64,000 bases of DNA, from positions 1,567,001 through 1,631,000 of the forward strand of contig NZ_CP026118.1 of the NCBI RefSeq assembly GCF_004101865.1. Direction: 5' to 3'. Below are positions 9,509-19,096 of the stretch, in pieces. Positions within the stretch are counted from its first letter, which is position 1; each line of letters opens with the position of its first letter. The position numbers and the translations under genes were made by a program. This DNA comes from Halobacillus litoralis (GTDB lineage: Bacteria > Bacillota > Bacilli > Bacillales > Halobacillaceae). A model generated the notes under the pieces. The model did no database searches, was not told where the DNA came from, and saw only the letters and a list, made by a program, of their open reading frames with translations.

Positions 9509-11512
9509 TCATCTAAGTTGTTCAAACACATTTCTCACTTTTGGAACTACATAATGGCTTCCCTCATCAACATCCTCAATCATCATGGAAATCATTAGGT
9601 CAGGATTTTCCGTATCCCAGGCAATGAACCAGCCATTTTCCTGACCATTTTCATCTTCAAGTGACTGCTTCAATTCAGCTGTACCTGTTTTACCAGCAAG
9701 GCTCCTCCCTTCTAGCTCCGCATCATGTGCCGTTCCTTCCGAATCCTGGACGACGGCTTTCAAACGTTCCCTTACTATTGCTGCAGTCTCTTCGCTCATA
9801 ATATTTTCATGCCATGTTTGACCCGTTTCTTCTTCTTTTAAAAGAGTGGGCTTTAACATGGTTCCATTTGTCACAAATGGGGTATAAGTCATCGCCAGGT
9901 GAAGTGGGCTCATCTGAACTTGACCTTGACCATATCCCGTATCTGCAAGCAGTGCCTCATTGTCGAATGCCTCTCCATTGAGTATTTGGGAACTTTGGAT
10001 TGGATAAGGGAAAGGAATGTCTTCTCCAAAGCCGAATTCATCCGTTTCTTTCATGAACGTTTCTCCTCCGATTTTAAGAATGGACCGGGCGAAATAAATA
10101 TTATCTGATCGCATTAAAGCATCACGTAAGTTCACCTGCTCATCGACAGCTGCGCCATCAACTCTTGTCACTTTGTATCCGCCCCAATCATCCTTGGAAT
10201 ACGTCTTCCCACTAATGGCCATATTCTCTTCAGGGTTTATATTTCCCGTCTCCAACCCGATTGCTGCGGTGATCGGTTTAAAGGTTGAACCCGGGGAGTA
10301 AGTTTTATTGAATTTGTTAATTGTCGTTTCAGCTCCATTTGGATTCAGTATCTCCTCATTCGGATCATAGGAGGGCGTGCTGACAAGTGCTTTCACTTCT
10401 CCCGACCTCGGATCAATCGCAGAAGCCGCGCCAGAATCACCTTTCATTTGTTCATAGACAGCCCTTTGAACATCAGATGAAATGGTCAATGTAACATCTT
10501 CACCATCTTTAGCGGGGGTTTCAGCCAAGACAGTTTTACGTTCCTCTTCTTTATTACGGATGACTACAATCCCGCCAGGCTTGCCACGAAGTTTGTCTTC
10601 CATCACAGACTCCAAACCTCTTCTGCCAATTTGGTCCCCTGCACTGTATCCTTCTCCTTCGTGTTCATCAAGATCTTCAGCCGTCACCTCATCGACGTAT
10701 CCTGTCAAGTGGGCAGCAGCTTCGCCTAAAGGATACCGTCTAGCGTCCTCATCATCTTGAAAGGAAATCCCACTAGGCAATTCGTTAATCGCATCAATGG
10801 TCTCTTCATCTTCAGCGTTAATCGAAGCTAAAGGCACAAATGTATCTTTTGTCACCCAGGATTGCCCTAATTGTTCATCAATATATTCAACAGATATATT
10901 CAAGATTTCCGCCAGTTCTTCTTTCAGGCGGGTTACATCTTCCTCAGAATTTTTTTCCATCTGACCAGGTGCAATACCGACTTGCTTCACTCCACCATTT
11001 ACAGCTAAGGGTTTTCCATCCACATCGAAAATCTCACCTCGCTCAGGTGACAATGGCCAGGCGCGAACAGTGTCCCCCTCCTCCATTTCAGGAAATATCA
11101 TCGAAGAGCTCCAATCCACAGCCCAGCGATTTTCTTCCTCACCTTCTTCGTATACAAGCTCAGCGGAATGAGAAAATTGGATTTCTCCACCTAGGGAGCC
11201 CATACTCACTCCATATTCGAATGACGGCTTTTCTTCCGTATCATATTCTTGATCTTCTTCAGGAAGTTCATATGTAACAGCAAGCTCTTTCATCCCTATC
11301 CCCTCATAAATCGCTGTATAGCGATCGACAAACTCTTCCTCACTCATCAGACCTTGGGAACTTTTGCTCAGCATCCCGTACATTTTTGCATACTCTCCAC
11401 TTTCCCAGGCCTTCATATATGCTGTGAACGTATCTTCCGGATTCGGTTGTTCAGAACATGCAGTAAGGCCAAGAAGCAAGAGTGAAAAGATCACTAAAAT
11501 CCAACGCTTCAT
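9509..11512 (-). CDS. pbpC: Penicillin-binding protein 3 type transpeptidase (lipoprotein)
   Basis: A class B PBP of 667 residues, like B. subtilis PbpC/PBP3 and the MecA group. The N-terminus is a lipoprotein signal with LTAC lipobox (Cys 19). Then come an NTF2-like MecA_N domain (about 24-145), a dimerisation domain and a C-terminal transpeptidase domain. The catalytic motifs are STFK at 409-412, SDN at 469-471 and KTGT at 608-611, all intact. It cross-links peptidoglycan outside the membrane. It is monocistronic, with its own terminator. Relatives can have low beta-lactam affinity; nothing in the sequence alone shows resistance here. Confidence 0.93.
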   Translation of the reverse strand: MKRWILVIFSLLLLGLTACSEQPNPEDTFTAYMKAWESGEYAKMYGMLSKSSQGLMSEEEFVDRYTAIYEGIGMKELAVTYELPEEDQEYDTEEKPSFEYGVSMGSLGGEIQFSHSAELVYEEGEEENRWAVDWSSSMIFPEMEEGDTVRAWPLSPERGEIFDVDGKPLAVNGGVKQVGIAPGQMEKNSEEDVTRLKEELAEILNISVEYIDEQLGQSWVTKDTFVPLASINAEDEETIDAINELPSGISFQDDEDARRYPLGEAAAHLTGYVDEVTAEDLDEHEGEGYSAGDQIGRRGLESVMEDKLRGKPGGIVVIRNKEEERKTVLAETPAKDGEDVTLTISSDVQRAVYEQMKGDSGAASAIDPRSGEVKALVSTPSYDPNEEILNPNGAETTINKFNKTYSPGSTFKPITAAIGLETGNINPEENMAISGKTYSKDDWGGYKVTRVDGAAVDEQVNLRDALMRSDNIYFARSILKIGGETFMKETDEFGFGEDIPFPYPIQSSQILNGEAFDNEALLADTGYGQGQVQMSPLHLAMTYTPFVTNGTMLKPTLLKEEETGQTWHENIMSEETAAIVRERLKAVVQDSEGTAHDAELEGRSLAGKTGTAELKQSLEDENGQENGWFIAWDTENPDLMISMMIEDVDEGSHYVVPKVRNVFEQLR

Positions 11513-11704
11513 GCTATCACCCCTTTTATGTAACGTCTAGCCAAAAAAATCTTTCTTAATTAAGCATTATATCAAAGTTACCTCAAAGAAAAAGAATTTC
11601 CAAATTAAACCTTATTTCATACCCGCTGCTTATATTGGTATAAAAGCATGGACTTTATGGAATTTTAATTTGTAAGAAGAACTTTTTCAAAAGGGGGAAA
11701 AGAT

Positions 11705-13018
11705 ATGAAAAGAACTGAAAGTGAAAAAACAGAATCCGATATTACCACACATGGGCAAAATCCTTACGAAATTGTCAAATCATTAATTAAAGAATCTGTT
11801 ACAAGGCTCGGTTTGCATGAAAACATCTATCATATGCTGAAAAAACCGATGAGAATGTTGGAGGTATCCATTCCAGTACGTATGGATGATGGTACTCTTA
11901 AGAATTTCACAGGATACCGTGCCCAACACATTGACATTTTAGGCCCTACTAAAGGCGGCATACGCTTCCACCCGATGGTCAACATTGACGAAGTGAAAGC
12001 CTTATCCATTTGGATGTCTTTAAAGTCCGCCATTCTCGATCTGCCACTCGGAGGCGGGAAAGGTGGAGTCATCGTCGACCCTGAAAGCTTATCAGATCGG
12101 GAGCTTGAAACATTGAGCAGGACTTATATTAGGAAAATCACACCGATCATCGGTCCTCAAAAGGATATCCCGGCACCAGACGTCAATACGAACCCTGAAG
12201 TAATGGGTTGGATGATCGACGAATTCGATCAACTCCGCGGTTATAATATCCCTGGAATGCTGACAGGAAAACCTATCATCATTGGTGGGTCATTGGGAAG
12301 ATTAGAAGCTACCGGGCGCGGGGTAGTTTTCACAATTCGTGAGGCAGCCAAAGAATTAGGTATGGAACTGGATAAATCCACGGTGGCTATCCAAGGATTC
12401 GGCAATGTCGGTAGTATGACTGCTAAGTTTTTACATGAGTTAGGAGTCAAAATCGTTGCCGTCACAGATGCTAGAGGTGGAATTTATCGCGAAGAAGGTA
12501 TAGACATCCCTGATTTGCTGGAGTTTGTCGGTGACAAGGAGAATTATGCGTCTGATTACCCGCACGCCGATGCCATTACGAATGAAGAAATGTTCGGGCT
12601 TCCTGTTGACATTTTAGTGCCAGCGGCGGTGGAAAACCAAATTACGAAGGAGACTGCTCCCACTATTCAAGCAAAAATTCTCGCTGAAGCAGCCAATGGC
12701 CCTACCACCCCTGAGGGAGATAAAATCCTCGAGGAAAAAGGAATTTTCGTCATTCCCGATATCCTTTGTAATGCAGGGGGAGTAACGGTTTCCTATTTTG
12801 AATGGGTACAAAACTCTATGAACTATTATTGGAAAGAAGAAGAAATCAATCAGAAACTTGAAGAAAAAATGCTATTCGGCTTTAACACCGTGTTTACTAT
12901 GCGCGAAGAAAAGAAATGCTTCATGAGAGAAGCGGCGTACATGGTTGGAATCAACCATCTCGTCAAAGCCATGAATGCACGCGGATGGGTTAAAGACTCC
13001 GACTTATCAGACAGCTGA
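11705..13018 (+). CDS. gdhA: Glutamate dehydrogenase
   Basis: A Glu/Leu/Phe/Val dehydrogenase of 437 residues, closest in type to Bacillus RocG/GudB. It oxidatively deaminates glutamate to 2-oxoglutarate. Visible features are the glutamate-binding and catalytic segment GPTKGGIRFHP...LPLGGGKGG, the dinucleotide-binding VAIQGFGNVGSMTA and ILAEAANGPTTPE. The start at 11705 follows AAAAGGGGGAAAAGAT. It stands alone between pbpC and a strong terminator. The sequence does not settle whether it is the RocG or the GudB paralogue. Confidence 0.93.
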   Translation: MKRTESEKTESDITTHGQNPYEIVKSLIKESVTRLGLHENIYHMLKKPMRMLEVSIPVRMDDGTLKNFTGYRAQHIDILGPTKGGIRFHPMVNIDEVKALSIWMSLKSAILDLPLGGGKGGVIVDPESLSDRELETLSRTYIRKITPIIGPQKDIPAPDVNTNPEVMGWMIDEFDQLRGYNIPGMLTGKPIIIGGSLGRLEATGRGVVFTIREAAKELGMELDKSTVAIQGFGNVGSMTAKFLHELGVKIVAVTDARGGIYREEGIDIPDLLEFVGDKENYASDYPHADAITNEEMFGLPVDILVPAAVENQITKETAPTIQAKILAEAANGPTTPEGDKILEEKGIFVIPDILCNAGGVTVSYFEWVQNSMNYYWKEEEINQKLEEKMLFGFNTVFTMREEKKCFMREAAYMVGINHLVKAMNARGWVKDSDLSDS

Positions 13019-13042
13019 TGAATCGGTTAAGTACTTTCATTA

Positions 13043-13084
13043 AACGGAACCCCCTGGAGCCAGCTGGCTCCAGGGGGTTCCGTT
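13043..13084 (+). terminator. Strong terminator after glutamate dehydrogenase
   Basis: A perfect 42-base inverted repeat (21-base arms, no spacer at the centre) followed by a T-rich tract, 25 bp after the gdh stop. On the other strand it would also stop transcripts from the right. Confidence 0.9.
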
Positions 13085-13131
13085 ACTTTTATTATTCGAT
13101 CCAATCACAGGCTATAACACACTGAAATGTA

Positions 13132-14571
13132 TCAAAGACGATCTTTTAAATTGACCCCGATAAATTTCATTTCTGTCATATCTTCAACCGCATATTTGAC
13201 ACCTTCTTTACCAATCCCGCTTTGCTTAACACCACCATATGGGTGGTTATCCTGACGGTAAGTCGAAATCTCATTGATCCAGACTCCGCCCATTTCCAAT
13301 TGATCTGCGACACGGAAGGCCCGGCTGATATCCTTCGTAAAGACCCCCGCCTGCAGACCATAGATCGAATCATTTGCCATCCGGACAACTTCCTCTTCCG
13401 TTTCAAAAGGAAGGACCGAAACAATCGGTGCGAACACCTCTTCAGCGATGATCTTCATATCATTTTTGACATTCGTAATGATCGTCGGAGTCAAAATCGT
13501 TCCTTTCTGTTCTCCGCCAATTTCGACTTTTGCCCCTTTATCTACGGCATCATCAATCCAAAGCTTAGCTCTTTCTGCTTCTTCTTCGCTGATCATCGGA
13601 CCAAAATCAGTCGCTTCTTCCATTGGGTCGCCAATGTTCAGAGCTTCCGTTTGTTTTATATACTCTTCCAAGAACGAATCATATAACGATTTATGCACAT
13701 AGACCCGTTGAGCTGAAATACACACTTGTCCGGAAAAAACGAAAGCACCTTTGACTAAATCAGTGACGACATGTTCGACCTCTATATCGTCAAACAGAAG
13801 GTTGGGGGAGTTTGACCCTAATTCTAAGGTGACCTTCTTGAATCCAGCTCTTTCCCGGATTCTCCTTCCGACAGGCAAGCTTCCAGTAAAAGTTACTTTA
13901 TGAACCATATCATGTTCAACAAGTGGATCTCCCACCACTTCTCCACGTCCCATCACCAAGTTCAGAGCTCCTGGGGGCAGGCCGGCTTCATGGAACAAAC
14001 GGGTGAGCATATACGCAGAAACAGGTGTCTTTTCTGCAGGTTTAAAAATGATCGTATTACCAGCTGCAATCGCTGGAGCTATTTTATGAAGTGAGAGATT
14101 CAACGGAAAATTGAAAGGAGTAATGGCAGCGACCACACCCAGTGGTTCACGCTTTGTTATTCCTAACCTGTTTTCCCCTCCGATGGCAGCATCCATCGGA
14201 ATCACTTCACTGCTGATCTGTTTGGCATGTTCAGACGCGAACCTCAGTACCTGGATAGACCGCTCTACTTCTCCCCTGCTGTACTTCAACGGTTTCCCTG
14301 CTTCTTTCGTAACCATTTCGGCGAAAGTCTCTTTTCTTTCTGCCAACAAATCTGCCGTTTTCCGTAAAATATCAGATCTTTGATAAGCAGGCATCTTTTT
14401 CATTGTCTGATGAAAAAATTCAAAGCTTTGCTCAATCGCTTTATCCAAGTCCTCGACCACCGCTAATACGACTTCTGCCACTACTTCCTGGTTGTATGGA
14501 TTTAAGACCGTCAATACTTCCCGATTTTCTCCTTTGACTTCTTCTCCATTGATGATTGAACCAATCCTCAT
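13132..14571 (-). CDS. Aldehyde dehydrogenase family protein
   Basis: A 479-residue NAD(P)-dependent aldehyde dehydrogenase. The cofactor region (TPFNFPLNL, FKPAEKTP, FTGSLPVG), the general base in LELGSNSP and the catalytic Cys in GQVCISAQR are all present. The C-terminal HPYGGVKQSGIGKEG is like the lactaldehyde/phosphonoacetaldehyde/G3P-dehydrogenase branch, but the substrate cannot be read from the sequence. It lies 12 bp after the acetolactate-synthase-like gene and is probably co-transcribed, so its aldehyde may be a substrate or product of that ThDP enzyme. Confidence 0.85.
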   Translation of the reverse strand: MRIGSIINGEEVKGENREVLTVLNPYNQEVVAEVVLAVVEDLDKAIEQSFEFFHQTMKKMPAYQRSDILRKTADLLAERKETFAEMVTKEAGKPLKYSRGEVERSIQVLRFASEHAKQISSEVIPMDAAIGGENRLGITKREPLGVVAAITPFNFPLNLSLHKIAPAIAAGNTIIFKPAEKTPVSAYMLTRLFHEAGLPPGALNLVMGRGEVVGDPLVEHDMVHKVTFTGSLPVGRRIRERAGFKKVTLELGSNSPNLLFDDIEVEHVVTDLVKGAFVFSGQVCISAQRVYVHKSLYDSFLEEYIKQTEALNIGDPMEEATDFGPMISEEEAERAKLWIDDAVDKGAKVEIGGEQKGTILTPTIITNVKNDMKIIAEEVFAPIVSVLPFETEEEVVRMANDSIYGLQAGVFTKDISRAFRVADQLEMGGVWINEISTYRQDNHPYGGVKQSGIGKEGVKYAVEDMTEMKFIGVNLKDRL

Positions 14572-14583
14572 GATGTCACCTCC

Positions 14584-16215
14584 TTAACAGTTGATATCCC
14601 TCAATTTTTCAGTTAATTTCATGTTCTCGCCATAGTCAACAGGGCAATCGATCAGGACGGGTTTCTTGAGGCTTATTGCTCGCTCCAATGCAGGCCGTAG
14701 TTCTTCCGAGCTCTCGATTTCTATACCTTCCCACCCAAAAGACTCAGCCAATTTAACAAAATCCGGGTTTCCAAAATCGATATAGGAGGGGCGTTGAAAT
14801 TTTTTCATTTGGTGCCATTCAATCAATCCATACCCATCATCTCTCCACAACAAAATGACAATCGGCAAGTTCAACCTCACAGCCGTTTCAAGTTCTGCCC
14901 CTGTCATAAGAAAAGAACCATCACCGCAAACAGCTACAATACTGCGATCAGGGTAAACCATTTTAGCAGCAATCGCTGAAGGTACAGCCACACCCATCGA
15001 AGCCAGACCATTTGAAATCAGACACGTGTTCGGCAGGGCTGTGTGAAACATTCGGGCCATCCACATCTTATGAGCACCGACGTCTGAAATGGCAATGTCT
15101 TCGTCCTTTAGAACTTCACGAAGATCACAAATGATTTTCTGGGGTTTGACAGGAAATCCATTATCTTGTTTAAAACTCTTCAGTTCCTCAAGGGCATCTT
15201 CTCTGATTGAACGGAACCAATCGATTTCCCTCTCTTTCTGAGGCATCACTTTATTCAATTTCCTTAAGTTCTCCTGAATATCACCCACGACATTTAATGA
15301 TACTGGATAATGAGAATCGATCTCCGCTTCTTCCGTATCCATGTGCAGGATAGGTGTAGTCCCCTCAGGATTCCAGTTCTCCGGTGGCGTTTCTGCCATA
15401 TCGAAACCGATAGTAATGATCAGATCGGCTTGTTTGAATCCACATGTAATATAGTCTTTCCCACTGAGCCCTGCCGTCAGTAAACTTAATTCGTTCTTCC
15501 AGGACAACGCACCTTTCCCCATAAAAGTATGGACCACAGGTATATTCGTCTCTTCTGCAAATCTTTGAAGCTCTTCAGAGGCATGACCGCGAGTAATTCC
15601 ATTCCCTGCGAGTATAAGTGGGTGATCGGCCTTCAAAATGAGGTCTGCAGCTTCTTCAATCACCTTATCATTAGCATTCGGTAATGAATGGCCCGTTATA
15701 GGCAAAGGCTGCCCATCCACTTCCATACTGGCGATATCTTCAGGAAGATCAATGTGAGTAGCACCCGGCTTTTCCTGCATAGCCAATTGATAAGCTTTCC
15801 TCACAACTTCAGGTACAATCTCTCCTGTTTTGATTTGGGCATTCCACTTGGTCACAGGCTCAAAGATATCCACAAGATCATAGTACTGATGCGAGATTTT
15901 ATGTTGACGATTCATCCCTGCTTGACCAGTGATTGCTATGAGCGGGCAATGATCCATGTTGGCATTCGCCACACCTGTCAATAAGTTGGTTGCACCAGGC
16001 CCTAAAGTGGCTAAACAGACCCCCGGTTTTCCTGTCAACCTCCCGTATGTCCCTGCCATAAAAGCGGCGCTCGTTTCATGACGGGTCACAATGAATTCAA
16101 TATCAGAATCAAGTAAAGCATCCATCAAATCAATATTCTCTTCCCCCGGAACTCCGAAAATGTAATCTACACCTTCATTTTCCAAACACTTCACAAGCAA
16201 TTGTGCAACATTCAT
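14584..16215 (-). CDS. alsS: Acetolactate synthase-like ThDP enzyme (AlsS type)
   Basis: A 543-residue thiamine diphosphate enzyme with the three-domain layout of acetolactate synthases. The ThDP-activating Glu is in VTRHETSAAFMAG near residue 47, and the GDGSFLMTGAELETAVRL metal/ThDP motif is near 430. The C-terminal half resembles catabolic AlsS, which condenses two pyruvates to acetolactate. There is no alsD, alsR or small regulatory subunit nearby, and the partner gene is an aldehyde dehydrogenase. A different decarboxylase or ligase activity on a 2-oxo acid is therefore possible. Confidence 0.75.
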   Translation of the reverse strand: MNVAQLLVKCLENEGVDYIFGVPGEENIDLMDALLDSDIEFIVTRHETSAAFMAGTYGRLTGKPGVCLATLGPGATNLLTGVANANMDHCPLIAITGQAGMNRQHKISHQYYDLVDIFEPVTKWNAQIKTGEIVPEVVRKAYQLAMQEKPGATHIDLPEDIASMEVDGQPLPITGHSLPNANDKVIEEAADLILKADHPLILAGNGITRGHASEELQRFAEETNIPVVHTFMGKGALSWKNELSLLTAGLSGKDYITCGFKQADLIITIGFDMAETPPENWNPEGTTPILHMDTEEAEIDSHYPVSLNVVGDIQENLRKLNKVMPQKEREIDWFRSIREDALEELKSFKQDNGFPVKPQKIICDLREVLKDEDIAISDVGAHKMWMARMFHTALPNTCLISNGLASMGVAVPSAIAAKMVYPDRSIVAVCGDGSFLMTGAELETAVRLNLPIVILLWRDDGYGLIEWHQMKKFQRPSYIDFGNPDFVKLAESFGWEGIEIESSEELRPALERAISLKKPVLIDCPVDYGENMKLTEKLRDINC

Positions 16216-16310
16216 GTCAATCCCCTTTCGTTACATTGATTTCGACCATTGTTTATTTTGTGTAAAATACCCATAAAATATTTCCTTTTATCAAAATACG
16301 ACAACAAAAA

Positions 16311-16355
16311 GAGCCTGACCCTATGCCAGCATTCGCTGGTTAAAGAATCAGACTC
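16311..16355 (-). terminator. Terminator after VOC gene
   Basis: A hairpin with an outer stem GAGTCTGA/TCAGGCTC and an inner stem CCAGC/GCTGG, followed leftward by TTTTTGTTG. It ends the transcript of the glyoxalase-like gene before alsS. Confidence 0.8.
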
Positions 16356-16375
16356 TCATTTGAATAAGTCTCATT

Positions 16376-16747
16376 TCAACAGTTGAATTCGATCAAATTC
16401 CCATCAGGATCACTGATAAATACTTGATGCCAATCCGTTTTGTTATTCGGTTTGTTGAGAATTTCCACTTCATTCTTCTCCATTCTTTTTATGAATTGCT
16501 CTATATTTTTCACTCTTATTGCAAAATGACCATCACGAGAATCAATCAGTCTCGTTCCTCGAAGTGTTTTTCCTTCTGCATGGACAATTAAATGGAGCTG
16601 TGTTTGCCCGATTTGATACCATGCACCAGGGAAATCGAAGTCCGGTCGATGGTGATTTTCCTCAAACCCTAAGATTTCTCCGTAGAAGTGTTTTGACTTC
16701 TCAATGTCCGTTACTAATAGTGATACATGATGAATCCCTTCGTACAT
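16376..16747 (-). CDS. VOC (glyoxalase/bleomycin resistance) family protein
   Basis: A 123-residue single-module vicinal oxygen chelate protein. Start HHVSLLVTD, the middle HLIVHAEGKT, HFAIRVKN and the end DPDGNLIEFNC give the usual two beta-alpha-beta-beta-beta halves with candidate metal ligands His 7, His 52, His 75 and Glu 121. It stands alone between its terminator and the BCCT gene's terminator. The family includes glyoxalase I, dioxygenases and antibiotic-binding proteins; no substrate can be assigned. Confidence 0.85.
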   Translation of the reverse strand: MYEGIHHVSLLVTDIEKSKHFYGEILGFEENHHRPDFDFPGAWYQIGQTQLHLIVHAEGKTLRGTRLIDSRDGHFAIRVKNIEQFIKRMEKNEVEILNKPNNKTDWHQVFISDPDGNLIEFNC

Positions 16748-16892
16748 ATTGTATTCTCCTTTCCGCTTTCCCTTAGTTTACTGTAATTTTTTCATCAGCC
16801 AAAATCTTAAATTTTTATAAACTCACATAACCGTAAGAGGCGGCCATAAAATCATGCAAAAACCATCACAGGGATAAAATATACTTGAAAAA

Positions 16893-16914
16893 CCCCTCAT
16901 CTGTTGATGAGGGG
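16893..16914 (-). terminator. Terminator after BCCT gene
   Basis: A short perfect hairpin CCCCTCATC...GATGAGGGG lies 10 bp downstream of the carrier stop, followed leftward by a T-run. Confidence 0.85.
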
Positions 16915-16923
16915 TATAAAGGA

Positions 16924-18468
16924 TTATGAACTTTTTCTTATATTATTTTTCCAGGCTTGATCTTCATCAATCATCTTCTTAGCTGCATAAATAAGAATAA
17001 ATTGAATAATGATTACTGGCAGTCCCATCAGCCCAGAAATAACTTCTAATGGGGCGAGTCCGCCGATTCTCATCAATACCAGTGAAAGCACTGTGATGAC
17101 GGCAGCAATGACGATACGCAAAAGCTTCGGCGGCTCATACTTACTCATATCTCTTGTACTCGTATAAGCAGCCACTGTATACGTGGTGGAATCGAGTGTG
17201 GTCGTTAAGAAAATGAGAGCAACAACCATAAATATGATAATCGCGATTTCTCCGAATGGAAGTGTCGAAAGAATTTCCGGGATAGCCGCCATTCGTTCTT
17301 CTTCTTTCACAAGGTTAAGAACGGATAAATCCCCTGTCAAGTACCTGTGCACGCCTAATCCTCCAAGAACACCTGTAGCGACCCATGATAATAACGTAGG
17401 TGCCAGGAAGTAGGTGAGAATCATCTCTTTTATTGTTCTTCCCCTGGAGATTTTAGCTGCAAATACACTGTGAAGCATCGCCCATGTCGCACTATATGCG
17501 AACCAGAACACAGTATTACTTTGTATGTGGGAAGCTTCACCTTGGTGGACAGAGTCAGTATTCAAGGAAATGTTAAGATAATTTGATAATAAAAAGGACA
17601 AACTATCAGAGAAATAGTTCAAGATGAATACACCAGGGCCGCCCAATAGAATGAATATAGCAAAAATCCCGGCCAAATACATATTCCATGTACTCAAGCG
17701 CTTGATACCTTTCTCAATTCCTAAGTAGGCACTAAGTGAAAATAAGAACACCCAAACAATCGTAACTATAATCGTCAGTCCGAAATTCACTTCGATATTT
17801 AATAGATGGGAAAGGTTTTGGGTAATAATCGGTGCCCCAAGCCCAAGCGTCACGGCAGCTCCAGCTAAAATACTGACAAGGAATAAAACGTCCAGAACCT
17901 TTCCACCAATCCCATCTGTAAACTTATCACCGAACAGAACCCGGCAAGCCTCGGATATCCTCATTAGTGGTCTTTTTTTCACGTGAAGGATATACCCCAT
18001 CGCTGGTGCGATCATGACAAAGATAGCGAAAACTTGGAATCCCCATAAGAACATACTATAGGCATTACCCCAGAGCAGCGCTTCTGGTGAACCGGCTTCG
18101 ACTCCTGCTGGCGGGTCGTTCGCAACCGACGTCCATTGCAGCATCCCCGTCCGCATAATCGTCGAACCTACACCCATGGCAATCAAAATCGATGCATATT
18201 CAAATAACGAGAAGCGGGGTTTTTCTTTAGGATCACCAAGTACGACCTGACCATATTTAGAAAATGAAAAATATAGTCCTGCGACTACGAGAATGATTCC
18301 ATACCATAAATAGCCCCAACTGAACACGTCCACAATATAATCAAAAATGGAATTGAGCAATTCCAATGACTCTGCCTCATACATGGCAAAAGGAATACTG
18401 ATTGCAATCATAATCAGTATTGAGGGAACAAAAATCTTGTAATCAATCAACTTCTTCTTATCCATCAA
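16924..18468 (-). CDS. Divergent BCCT family transporter
   Basis: A 514-residue membrane protein of the betaine/carnitine/choline transporter family with about 12 hydrophobic segments. The ISRGRTIKEM motif and the LDSTTYTVA segment fit the family. The usual GMGIGLVFWG-type substrate/sodium motif is replaced by GVGSTIMRTGMLQW, and the aromatic box normally reading WAWWISW reads WFAYSATWAM. It therefore probably does not behave like OpuD; a different substrate or an exchange mechanism of the CaiT kind is possible. It is monocistronic. Confidence 0.85.
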   Translation of the reverse strand: MMDKKKLIDYKIFVPSILIMIAISIPFAMYEAESLELLNSIFDYIVDVFSWGYLWYGIILVVAGLYFSFSKYGQVVLGDPKEKPRFSLFEYASILIAMGVGSTIMRTGMLQWTSVANDPPAGVEAGSPEALLWGNAYSMFLWGFQVFAIFVMIAPAMGYILHVKKRPLMRISEACRVLFGDKFTDGIGGKVLDVLFLVSILAGAAVTLGLGAPIITQNLSHLLNIEVNFGLTIIVTIVWVFLFSLSAYLGIEKGIKRLSTWNMYLAGIFAIFILLGGPGVFILNYFSDSLSFLLSNYLNISLNTDSVHQGEASHIQSNTVFWFAYSATWAMLHSVFAAKISRGRTIKEMILTYFLAPTLLSWVATGVLGGLGVHRYLTGDLSVLNLVKEEERMAAIPEILSTLPFGEIAIIIFMVVALIFLTTTLDSTTYTVAAYTSTRDMSKYEPPKLLRIVIAAVITVLSLVLMRIGGLAPLEVISGLMGLPVIIIQFILIYAAKKMIDEDQAWKNNIRKSS

Positions 18469-19096
18469 ATCCTCCTATATATCAACAATTTCTTAGGGTC
18501 TCTCTTCTTCTACCCGCTCAATGGGAGATAATAACAAAAAAAGTGATGGAAATTTCTTTAAATAGTGGCTGTTCCATTCAAAAATTCTCACAGGCTTGAT
18601 AAAATTTTCTTGATCAAATAAAAGAGGCTCCCCTATACGGAATCCACTGAAGAACTGCAACTTTTTAAGTTATGATCAATAAAGAAGCCGAGTGGGACGA
18701 TAAAATCCTCCCACTCGGCTTCTTTTATAATTTCGATGAGATATTTGGGCTCTTAATCCTCCATGAATCTCTCTTTCAAACCTTCATTTACTGTGTAAAT
18801 CGCCTTGGTGCGGACTGTTAGCGGTTGCACAGCACTTATTCTAGAGAATACATGGATGAAGGGCCTCTGTTGATTCCGGGATGAGAGTTCGGTGGTGACG
18901 CCTGCATGCAGCATGCACAGCGCGAGCCGAATATCCACTTTGTCAAATGATCTTCTTGACCAGGTCAGCTGAGACCGCGCCCGCGGCAAGCATCCGCCGA
19001 CAAGCGAATAGTGAGAAGCAACACCAAACTTCAACAGCTTCTCTAGATTGGAAAAAGTTTTTCAGTGGTCTCCATAATCGGGAGTCTCCTCTTCCT
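18469..19096. other. 628-bp non-coding stretch with orphan terminator and GC-rich patch
   Basis: No convincing gene is present. It contains a strong bidirectional hairpin (18684-18722) and a patch (about 18880-19060) with CCCGCGGCAAGC, GCATGCAGCATGC and GCGCGAGCC, more GC-rich than its surroundings. The patch resembles interspersed intergenic repeats of Bacillaceae, from memory only. Short open frames across it lack ribosome sites and have unusual composition. Confidence 0.5.
18684..18722 (+). terminator. Orphan bidirectional terminator-like hairpin
   Basis: Perfect 14-base arms GAAGCCGAGTGGGA / TCCCACTCGGCTTC with an 11-base loop, followed on the plus strand by TTTTATAATTT. No plus-strand gene precedes it and no minus-strand gene ends directly to its right, so it may mark a lost gene or an unrecognised small RNA. 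Confidence 0.65.

Noticed and set aside
18753..19034. 93-codon open frame on the minus strand (and an overlapping plus-strand frame at 18947)
   Set aside because: No ribosome site and unusual composition; the sequence looks like an intergenic repeat rather than a gene.
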